A stretch of DNA of 64,000 nucleotides from Rhizobium esperanzae. Lineage in GTDB: Bacteria; Pseudomonadota; Alphaproteobacteria; Rhizobiales; Rhizobiaceae. The notes beneath the pieces are model-generated. The model saw only the letters and a list, made by a program, of their open reading frames with translations. It had not been told where the DNA came from and did no database searches. Position 1 is the first letter of the stretch. Each line of letters starts with the position of its first letter. Position numbers and translations under genes: made by a program. The stretch spans positions 181,643-245,642 of the forward strand of contig NZ_MXPU01000008.1 in NCBI RefSeq assembly GCF_002204185.1, in the 5' to 3' direction. This document shows, one piece after another, positions 18,638 through 25,009 of the stretch.

Positions 18638-19630
18638 TTGCTGCAGCGATCGACGGAACGGCTCGATATCGACCTTCTGATTCTGCCGGAGACGAACCTG
18701 ATCCTGATCGCATCGGTCATCGAGCCGCTGCGCGGCGCCAACCGCATCGCCGGCGGCGAGCTTTATCGCTGGCGGCTGCTGACGCCGGACGGCGCGCCGG
18801 TCCCGACCACGAGCCATATCGCCATCCCGGCCGAAGGAACCTTCCAGGCGACGACCGAGGACAGGCCCCTCTTCGTGCTGGCCAGTTACAACTGGCACGA
18901 CAGCGCGACACCAGCGCTGAAGATGCAGCTTTCCCGGGCCGCCCGCTACCGCAGCATCGTTGCCGGCATCGAGTCCGGCACTTGGCTGCTCGCCGAAGCA
19001 AGCCTGCTCGGTGGGCTACGGGCGACGGTCCACTGGGAAGATTACGAGGACTTTGCGCTTGCCTATCCTGAGGTGCGGGCCGTCAAGGATCGTTTCGTCA
19101 TCGACGGCAAACGGCTGACGACATCGGGTTCGCTCCCGACCGTTGACCTGATGCTGGAGGTGATCCGGCAACGGCAGGGTTACTCGCTGGCGCTCGAAGT
19201 CAGCCGGCTGTTCCGCTATGAACAGCCTTCCTTTCATGCGGACGAACCACTTTCCGCCGCCTCGGCGGGGCTGAGCATGCATGATCCCCGCGTGGCGCAG
19301 GCGGTGCGGCTGATGGAGGAGCACATTGAGCAGCCGCTCATTTTGGCGCGGCTCGCCCGCCGGGTGGGCATCAGCGCCCGGCATCTGCAGGACCTCTTTC
19401 AGCAAAACATCGGCGCGCCGCCGCATGTGCATTATCTCGCGCTGCGCTTGAATGCGGCGCGCCGCAAGGTGATCGAGACGACGGCCTCGTTCGCCGACAT
19501 CGCGGCGGCAACCGGTTTCAATTCGGCTTCGGCCTTTGCGAGAAGCTACCGGGCGAGTTTTTCCGAGAGCCCGTCCGAGACTCGGCGCCGCTTGCGCCGC
19601 CGCATCACGCTATCGGCGGCGCTACCATAG
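18638..19630 (+). CDS. GlxA-family AraC-type regulator (CdhR-like, carnitine locus)
   Basis: The protein of 330 residues has a DJ-1/PfpI-like sensor domain (about 10-195, beginning IDLLILPETNLILIASVIEPLRGANRI). A C-terminal AraC double helix-turn-helix (about 230-325) reads LARLARRVGISARHLQDLFQQNIG and FADIAAATGFNSASAFARSYRASFSESPSETRRR. This is the architecture of CdhR, which activates carnitine dehydrogenase genes in Pseudomonas. Position and divergence from the BKACE operon make it the likely carnitine-responsive activator. The start is a TTG at 18638 with AGGAGG five bases upstream. Its 3' end overlaps the convergent LysR gene by 26 bp. Confidence 0.88.
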   Translation: MLQRSTERLDIDLLILPETNLILIASVIEPLRGANRIAGGELYRWRLLTPDGAPVPTTSHIAIPAEGTFQATTEDRPLFVLASYNWHDSATPALKMQLSRAARYRSIVAGIESGTWLLAEASLLGGLRATVHWEDYEDFALAYPEVRAVKDRFVIDGKRLTTSGSLPTVDLMLEVIRQRQGYSLALEVSRLFRYEQPSFHADEPLSAASAGLSMHDPRVAQAVRLMEEHIEQPLILARLARRVGISARHLQDLFQQNIGAPPHVHYLALRLNAARRKVIETTASFADIAAATGFNSASAFARSYRASFSESPSETRRRLRRRITLSAALP

Positions 19631-20489
19631 GCTGGAACGCCTCGCGCACCATCTCGGCCAGTTCGCGAACGGCCTCGCTGGAGCGGAAGGTGCTGCGGCG
19701 GAGCACGACCTTCGAGGAATCGACCGGCGGGAAACCATCCTCGGCGGTCAGTTCCCGGCAGCCGGGCGGGATGCTGCTGCGTGACAGCGTGGTGACGGCA
19801 AGGCCTGCAGTCAGAGCATTCTTCAGCCCCGAACCGGTATCGGCAATGAAGGCGATCCGGTAATTGCGGCCGATCTGTTCCAGTGACCGGAGCGCAAAAT
19901 CACGTGACCAGGTGGAGTTGCGATAGGTCGCGACGGGCAGAGGATCTAAGTCGTGCAGCCGGTGGACCAGCGACGTCACCCAGACGGTCGGGTCGATGCA
20001 CAGAACCTCGCCTTTCCTCTGATCGCTCCAGTCGAACACGACGGCAAGGTCAAGTTCGTCCCGCTCCAGGGCGGCGATGTTGCGGGCGGTGTAATCGCAG
20101 GACACGGTGACCTCGACCGCCGGATGGCGTACGGCGAAGGCCGCAAGCGCTGCCGGCAGCACCGTCTGGCTGTATTCTTCGGGGATTCCGATGCGGACCG
20201 GCCCGTCCAGCGGTTTGCTGCGGATCGTCGCGGCGGCCTCGTTCAGCAGGTCGATGACCCGACGGGCATAGGGCACGAGCTGTATGCCCTGGCGCGTCAG
20301 CAGGACGCCGCGGGCGACGCGCTCGAACAGAGTTTCACCGATCGCCGCCTCGAGCCGCTTGATCTGGGTACTCACGGCCGATTGCGTCCGCCCGATGCGC
20401 TGGGCCGCCGCGGAGAAATTCGACGTCTCAGCAACGACCAGGAAGGTTCTGAGAAGATCGCTTTCAAGAGGTTCTTGCATGGACACCAT
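19605..20489 (-). CDS. LysR-family transcriptional regulator
   Basis: At 294 residues this is a standard LysR protein: winged helix-turn-helix at about residues 10-68 (LRTFLVVAETSNFSAAAQRIGRTQSAVSTQIKRLEAAIGETLFERV), then a substrate-binding-type effector domain (VRIGIPEEYSQTVLPAALAAF, LDLAVVF). It is divergent from the DMT transporter gene and probably controls it through the palindrome at 20502-20513. Both ATG 20489 and ATG 20480 are possible starts; neither has a strong Shine-Dalgarno sequence. Its tail overlaps the GlxA-type regulator gene. Confidence 0.92.
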   Translation of the reverse strand: MVSMQEPLESDLLRTFLVVAETSNFSAAAQRIGRTQSAVSTQIKRLEAAIGETLFERVARGVLLTRQGIQLVPYARRVIDLLNEAAATIRSKPLDGPVRIGIPEEYSQTVLPAALAAFAVRHPAVEVTVSCDYTARNIAALERDELDLAVVFDWSDQRKGEVLCIDPTVWVTSLVHRLHDLDPLPVATYRNSTWSRDFALRSLEQIGRNYRIAFIADTGSGLKNALTAGLAVTTLSRSSIPPGCRELTAEDGFPPVDSSKVVLRRSTFRSSEAVRELAEMVREAFQPMVAPPIA

Positions 20490-20501
20490 AGAAAAAATCG
20501 A

Positions 20502-20513
20502 TGATAGCTATCA
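20502..20513. promoter_or_regulatory. 12-bp perfect palindrome, candidate LysR operator
   Basis: TGATAGCTATCA reads the same on both strands and lies 12 bp from the LysR start codon and 77 bp before the chosen DMT transporter start. A dyad with T and A at its ends next to a divergently read LysR gene suits autoregulation and target control. Confidence 0.45.
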
Positions 20514-20590
20514 CTACTATTCGTTTGTCTTATGTCAATCGCTGGCGCAGAAATGGGCGGCGTTCGACTTCCTTCTTTGAGAATCTCTGC

Positions 20591-21487
20591 GTGACCATTG
20601 ACAATTCGACAACACGCCTCGCAGGCAGCGAGCATGAGAAGGGTGTGCTTCTCATCGTTGCCGCGACGCTCGCCTGGAGCGCGAGCGGCGTCTATTCGCG
20701 GCTGCTTACGACCGACGTATGGACGGCGATCGCCTGGCGATCGCTGTTCGGAGGCCTGTTCCTGCTGATCCCCTGCCTTTTCCTCGAAGGGGGCATCTCG
20801 CGGCGGCAATGGCGTTCCGTCCTCCGTCCGTCCGGTCTTGCGATGATCGCATGCCAGACCTTCAGTCAGGGATGCTTCATCGGGGCGCTCTACATGACCA
20901 CCGTCGCCAATGTGACGATGATCTATGCGACGACGCCCTTCATCGCGGCTCTGTTCGGCTGGCTCGTCCTCAAAGAGAGGGTTGCCAGGCGGACGATGAT
21001 TGCCGGCGCCGTGTCCCTCTTCGGCGTCGGCGTCATCGTCGCCTCGTCGATCGGCGGCGGCACCGGCTGGGGCGATCTTCTGGCCCTCGGCATGACCGCG
21101 TCCTTCGCGCTCGTCATCATCATTCCGCGCATCGACCCCGGCGTGCCGAGCCTGCCGCCGACCGTGGTCAGCGCCTTCCTCACTCTTGTCATCTTCGCGC
21201 CTTTCGGCTCGGTCGGCTCTCTCGACCTGCACAACTGGATCGTCCTTGCCGCCTTCGGAGCCACCAATTTTTCCCTCGCGCTGGTGCTCTTCCTTGCCGG
21301 GGCAAAGCGGATGCCGCCGGCCGAGGCGGCACTGATCGGCACAATAGAAATCGTGCTGACGCCCTTCTGGGTTTGGCTGTTGTTTTCCGAGCAGCCGCCG
21401 ATCGCCACCTATTTCGGCGGCGCGATCATCATCGGCGCCGTGTTCTGGCACACGGCGGTCGACTTCAACCGGAACCACCGGCCGTAG
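20591..21487 (+). CDS. EamA/DMT-family membrane transporter
   Basis: The product has about 298 residues and ten hydrophobic segments. Two EamA repeats are visible, each with a characteristic stretch: IYATTPFIAALFGWLVLKERV in the first, and PAEAALIGTIEIVLTPFWVWLLFSEQPP in the second. Such proteins are drug/metabolite exporters or importers; the substrate cannot be read from sequence. I prefer the GTG at 20591, giving MTIDNSTTRLAGSEHEKG before the first membrane span. The in-frame ATG at 20501 would add 30 non-hydrophobic residues and overlap the candidate LysR operator. No strong ribosome-binding site is visible for either. Confidence 0.85.
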   Translation: MTIDNSTTRLAGSEHEKGVLLIVAATLAWSASGVYSRLLTTDVWTAIAWRSLFGGLFLLIPCLFLEGGISRRQWRSVLRPSGLAMIACQTFSQGCFIGALYMTTVANVTMIYATTPFIAALFGWLVLKERVARRTMIAGAVSLFGVGVIVASSIGGGTGWGDLLALGMTASFALVIIIPRIDPGVPSLPPTVVSAFLTLVIFAPFGSVGSLDLHNWIVLAAFGATNFSLALVLFLAGAKRMPPAEAALIGTIEIVLTPFWVWLLFSEQPPIATYFGGAIIIGAVFWHTAVDFNRNHRP

Positions 21488-21505
21488 GCGGCTAGCTGCC
21501 GCCTA
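21485..21505 (+). terminator. Hairpin at the DMT transporter stop codon
   Basis: TAGGCGGC (21485-21492) and GCCGCCTA (21498-21505) form an 8-bp perfect stem with a 5-base loop, beginning at the stop codon itself. There is no U run after it, so it is a candidate terminator or 3'-end protector only. The rest of the gap up to 21640 shows nothing clear. Confidence 0.45.
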
Positions 21506-21640
21506 TCCTCCGGTCCACTGACGCGACGGGTTTGGCCGTGTTCGCTCATGCGCCGATGAGCGACCAAGCGATGCCGTGGCGACCGCTCCACCCGGCGGAA
21601 CGGCCCAGCCCTTTGTAGCTCCAGGTGGCCTCAGCCTCGA

Positions 21641-22075
21641 TCAGCCAAAGAACGCACGAAGCTGAGCGAAAAACCCGCCTGGTTTGTGAGCTGCCATCTT
21701 TCGTACGCGGCGAGCTAGTGTTGCAGCGCTGACGCGTTCTCCGAAATGACAAAAGCAGACCAGGTCGTGCAACTGCTCATCGCTGAGTTCAAAGAACCGC
21801 CTGGCTTCTCCATAGCTGTCATTTTCCATTCCTGCCGCCCGCAGAATGGGATCAGCGAACGCAACAGAGATCGGAGTGTCGTCGTCCCGCAAGGCAAGCC
21901 GATCGGCAATCGGCTGATATTCGGTTTCGTGAAGCGTCTTGAGAAACGGCCTGGGACTGTGTTCCAGACTGTCGGCCCACCGTTCAAGCCGTTCGCGCCT
22001 CGTCATTTCAAGGCGATTATAGGTCGTGCTGACCTTCGCGATCGTTTTCAACTGCTCGAGTGCATGCTGTTCCAT
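21641..22075 (-). CDS. Conserved-looking hypothetical protein, 144 residues
   Basis: I do not recognise a named domain. The protein is soluble and highly charged in its first half (TRRERLERWADSLE), with a conserved-looking centre (FLKTLHETEYQPIADRLALRDDDTPISVAFADPILRAAGM) and a helical tail ending GGFFAQLRAFFG. A perfect AGGAGG precedes ATG 22075 at good spacing, which supports a real gene. The same AGGAGGCCG leader stands before the 28963 orphan. It is not visibly in an operon with either neighbour. Confidence 0.75.
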   Translation of the reverse strand: MEQHALEQLKTIAKVSTTYNRLEMTRRERLERWADSLEHSPRPFLKTLHETEYQPIADRLALRDDDTPISVAFADPILRAAGMENDSYGEARRFFELSDEQLHDLVCFCHFGERVSAATLARRVRKMAAHKPGGFFAQLRAFFG

Positions 22076-22347
22076 TTCGGCCTCCTATCCCCGGAAAAAT
22101 AGATGGTCCGCTCCCAAGAACAGCCTCGCTCAGGTCACAGCCGAAGTCCAATCACGATTGAAAACGACATCTGCCGCTGGCCACTAGATGTGATCGCAAG
22201 TGCCACGAGTTTAACGGGGGGAAGCCCGACAGCTTCGATAACATCATCCGGAGCGATCCGGAAAACTGCCGCATTCGCGAGATCAATCTGTCGCCCCCTA
22301 CCGAAAGCGATTACAGCTTTGCCGCCCTGTCGCCTGGAGGTGCACCT
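22076..22347. other. Gene-poor stretch with a decayed-looking reading frame
   Basis: From 22162 to 22431 the plus strand has an open frame without a usable start. Its translation contains the protein-like run CHEFNGGKPDSFDNIIRSD and then ENCRIREINLSPPTESDYSF. This looks like the remnant of a coding region, but I cannot name the family. No other gene is supported here. Confidence 0.3.
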
Positions 22348-22431
22348 ATGTCGTTTTTTCGGGCGCCGTTTTCGGTCAGGCATGGTTTTCTGGTCATGTT
22401 CATGGCGCTGCCTCGCAAGTTGGCGACATGA
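22348..22431 (+). CDS. Possible small protein, 27 residues
   Basis: An ATG at 22348 is preceded by GGAGGT with six bases of spacing, an excellent ribosome-binding site. The frame encodes MSFFRAPFSVRHGFLVMFMALP and five more residues, a partly hydrophobic peptide. It lies in the frame of the decayed-looking segment. A real translated peptide or chance are both possible. Confidence 0.25.
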   Translation: MSFFRAPFSVRHGFLVMFMALPRKLAT

Positions 22432-22436
22432 ACATG
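22395..22436. repeat. 10-bp inverted repeat upstream of fdhA
   Basis: CATGTTCATG at 22395-22404 is inverted as CATGAACATG at 22427-22436, with 22 bases between. Each arm is itself nearly symmetric. It overlaps the end of the small reading frame and lies about 360 bp before fdhA. The remaining sequence to 22799 shows no supported gene. Confidence 0.4.
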
Positions 22437-22799
22437 CGATGCTGGCCAGCCGCCGGCGCGCTGCCCTGCAGCGGTAGAAGAACTGAAGTCCTGAAAGCGG
22501 TCGCCGGATTGATATTCGGAGACCTCGAGACGGATCGAAAGGAGGTTCTGGAGCCCGAAACCAGCTCTTTGCGCAGCAGATCTCCGGATTGCGGCGGGCG
22601 ATGACGAGCGGAACGACAGGCCAGACCTATCGTGCACACTCTCTCCTCGATCCAGCCTTTCCCCGCCTAGCTGCGAAATTCGAAATGTCGCCCGATGCGG
22701 CGATCTGAATGCCGGGCTGCAGAGGAGGCAGACCGGAGGAATAGTTGTCGTCGACTGCATCGGTTGCAGCTCGAGGCATTCAACACATGGGAGGAATCC

Positions 22800-23990
22800 A
22801 TGAGCAAGAATAGAGGCGTCGTCTATCTCCGGCCGGGCAAGGTCGAAGTTCGCGACATCGACGACCCGAAGCTGGAGGCGCCCGATGGCCGCCGCATCGA
22901 GCACGGCGTGATCCTGAAGGTTATCTCCACCAACATCTGCGGCTCCGACCAGCACATGGTCCGCGGCCGCACGACGGCAATGCCGGGCCTGATCCTCGGC
23001 CATGAAATCACCGGCGAGATCATCGAGAAAGGCGTCGACGTCGAGATGCTCGACATCGGCGACATCGTCTCGGTGCCCTTCAACGTCGCCTGCGGCCGCT
23101 GCCGCTGCTGCAAATCTCAGGATACGGGCGTCTGCCTGACGGTAAATCCGGCCCGCGCCGGCGGGGCTTACGGCTATGTCGACATGGGCGGATGGATCGG
23201 CGGGCAGGCACGCTACGTCACCATTCCCTATGCCGATTTTAACCTGCTGAAAATCCCGGACCGGGATAAGGCGATGGCGAAGATCCGCGATCTCACCATG
23301 CTTTCCGACATCCTGCCCACCGGCTTTCACGGCGCAGTGCGCGCAGGCGTCGGGGTCGGATCGACCGTCTACGTCGCCGGCGCCGGCCCGGTCGGGCTTG
23401 CGGCTGCGGCTTCGGCTCGCATCCTCGGCGCCGCCGTCGTCATGATCGGTGACTTCAACAAGGATCGCCTGGCGCACGCGGCGAAAGTCGGCTTCGAGCC
23501 GATCGATCTCTCGAAGAGCGACCGTCTTGGCGACATGATCGCCGAGGTGGTCGGCACGAATGAGGTGGACAGCGCGATAGATGCGGTCGGCTTCGAGGCG
23601 CGCGGCCATTCCGGCGGAGAACAGCCGGCGATCGTGCTCAATCAGATGATGGAGATCACCCGCGCCGCAGGTTCGATCGGCATCCCCGGCCTTTACGTGA
23701 CCGAGGATCCGGGCGCCGTCGACAATGCCGCCAAGCACGGCAATCTCTCGCTTCGCTTCGGTCTCGGCTGGGCAAAGGCGCAGTCCTTCCACACCGGCCA
23801 GACGCCGGTGCTGAAATATAATCGCCAGCTTATGCAGGCGATCCTTCACGACCGGTTGCCGATCGCCGATATCGTCAACGCCAAGGTCATCCCGCTCGAC
23901 GATGCCGTCCAGGGATATGAGAGCTTCGACCATGGCGCGGCGACGAAGTTCGTTCTCGACCCACATGGAGAGGTCGCGAAAGCCGCCTGA
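22800..23990 (+). CDS. fdhA: Glutathione-independent formaldehyde dehydrogenase (zinc alcohol dehydrogenase family)
   Basis: The 396-residue enzyme matches the Pseudomonas-type formaldehyde dismutase/dehydrogenase in length and motifs. The catalytic-zinc region is NICGSDQHMVRGRT and GHEITGEII. The structural-zinc loop is CGRCRCCKSQDTGVC, followed by the family-specific NPARAGGAYGYVDMGGWIGGQARYV. The NAD site is VYVAGAGPVGLAAAASARILGA. It oxidises formaldehyde to formate with a tightly bound NAD. GGGAGGA precedes ATG 22800. Glycine betaine breakdown releases formaldehyde by demethylation, so its place near the carnitine operon may be functional. Confidence 0.9.
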   Translation: MSKNRGVVYLRPGKVEVRDIDDPKLEAPDGRRIEHGVILKVISTNICGSDQHMVRGRTTAMPGLILGHEITGEIIEKGVDVEMLDIGDIVSVPFNVACGRCRCCKSQDTGVCLTVNPARAGGAYGYVDMGGWIGGQARYVTIPYADFNLLKIPDRDKAMAKIRDLTMLSDILPTGFHGAVRAGVGVGSTVYVAGAGPVGLAAAASARILGAAVVMIGDFNKDRLAHAAKVGFEPIDLSKSDRLGDMIAEVVGTNEVDSAIDAVGFEARGHSGGEQPAIVLNQMMEITRAAGSIGIPGLYVTEDPGAVDNAAKHGNLSLRFGLGWAKAQSFHTGQTPVLKYNRQLMQAILHDRLPIADIVNAKVIPLDDAVQGYESFDHGAATKFVLDPHGEVAKAA

Positions 23991-24009
23991 CGAGAAAGAA
24001 TGTCGCGCG

Positions 24010-24031
24010 AAAGTGCGCAGCAGCGCGCTTT
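24010..24031 (+). terminator. Candidate terminator after fdhA
   Basis: AAAGTGCGC (24010-24018), loop AGCA and GCGCGCTTT (24023-24031) form a 9-bp stem with one G-U pair, 20 bases after the fdhA stop. A short T run ends the stem. Confidence 0.5.
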
Positions 24032-24047
24032 AGCTCAAAACGGAGAT

Positions 24048-24064
24048 GGCCGGGAAAACCGGCC
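24048..24064. terminator. GC-rich hairpin between convergent fdhA and binding-protein genes
   Basis: GGCCGG and CCGGCC flank GAAAA. It lies 36 bp past the end of the minus-strand binding-protein gene and could end transcripts from either side, although no T tract of useful length follows. Confidence 0.45.
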
Positions 24065-24099
24065 TTCTCGCAGCAGTCACATGAAAATTCTGTTGCCTG

Positions 24100-24906
24100 C
24101 TACTGGATGCTGAACGGGAAATATTTGGCATTGATCATGTCATAAGACCCGTCTTCCTTGATCGTCTTCAACGCCTCGTTCAGGCGTGCAAGGCGGTCCT
24201 TGTCATCTAGACGCACCGCAATCCCCGCACCTTCGCCAAAATAAGTGACGTCGACGAGATCCGGCCCCTTGAACGCGCAGCAGGTTCCCGCCTTCGTATT
24301 GGCAATCCAGTCGTAAATGGCGAGCTTATCCTCCAGGATAATGTCGACGCGCCCGTCCGACAGGCCCTTATACAATTCCGGCGATGACCGGAATACCGTT
24401 TTCTTCATGTCGGGATAGAAGTGGTTGGCGTAAGATTCCTGCGCCGTCGACGACGTCACGCCGAGCTTTTTGCCACTGAGGGCGGCGGGGCTGACGTCAG
24501 TGATCGGCGAATCCTTGCGAGCGATGAACACTGATGGACTGTTGTAGTATTTCTCGGTGAAAGCGACCTTCTGGCGCCGCTCCAGGCTCATCGACATCGA
24601 TGAAATGATCGCGTCGTATTTTCCGGCAACGAGATCGGGGATCATGTCGTCCCACTTCTCGATGATGAATTGGCATTCGAATTTGCCGGTCTCGCAGAGG
24701 GCATTGGCAATATCGATGTCGAACCCCTGAAGTTTGTTGTTCGCGTCGAGATAGTTGAAGGGCGGAAACGCACCTTCGACGGCCACTCTCATCGGCATCC
24801 GCTCTTGCGCGGCCACCGGCAGCGGCGAGACCACAGCCAAAACGACACCGACCCCGCCCAACATCAGCGCTCCGCGCAATAAAGTCTGAATGGATATTCG
24901 CAACAT
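24100..24906 (-). CDS. Orphan periplasmic amino-acid-type substrate-binding protein
   Basis: The 268-residue protein has a Sec signal peptide (LLRGALMLGGVGVVLAVVSPLPVAAQE) and the polar amino acid binding-protein family 3 fold: FPPFNYLDANNKLQGFDIDIANALC, then DDMIPDLVAGKYDAIISSMSMSLERRQKVAFTEKYY, and a C-terminal ADGSYD-like IKEDGSYDMINAKYF. This resembles Lys/Arg/ornithine or related binding proteins. No permease or ATPase gene is adjacent. It is divergent from a CHASE4-GGDEF-EAL protein across 103 bp, so it may serve as a sensor subunit rather than, or as well as, a transport component. GGGGGT precedes ATG 24906. Confidence 0.9.
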   Translation of the reverse strand: MLRISIQTLLRGALMLGGVGVVLAVVSPLPVAAQERMPMRVAVEGAFPPFNYLDANNKLQGFDIDIANALCETGKFECQFIIEKWDDMIPDLVAGKYDAIISSMSMSLERRQKVAFTEKYYNSPSVFIARKDSPITDVSPAALSGKKLGVTSSTAQESYANHFYPDMKKTVFRSSPELYKGLSDGRVDIILEDKLAIYDWIANTKAGTCCAFKGPDLVDVTYFGEGAGIAVRLDDKDRLARLNEALKTIKEDGSYDMINAKYFPFSIQ

Positions 24907-24971
24907 CGCCGGAACCCCCTGGGCGTGATCGATCTCGTCCTATAGTGCGCCGGAGGCTTTAATTCTACGTG

Positions 24972-24991
24972 AACGCTTATTTGTTAGCGTT
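24972..24991. promoter_or_regulatory. Inverted repeat in the binding-protein/CHASE4 divergent region
   Basis: AACGCT (24972-24977) and AGCGTT (24986-24991) are perfectly inverted around 8 bases. They lie 19 bp before the CHASE4 gene start and could be an operator shared by both divergent genes. Confidence 0.35.
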
Positions 24992-25009
24992 GGCGAATGC
25001 GCCCGTATC

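Noticed and set aside
22395..22436. CATGTTCATG/CATGAACATG as a further operator of the ugp DeoR regulator
   Set aside because: It shares only the ATGTTCA half-site, has no tight dyad like the ugpB sites and is 28 kb away; kept only as an inverted repeat.
22311..23966. Long minus-strand frame opposite fdhA
   Set aside because: fdhA on the plus strand has complete family motifs and a good start; the opposite frame is a compositional shadow.
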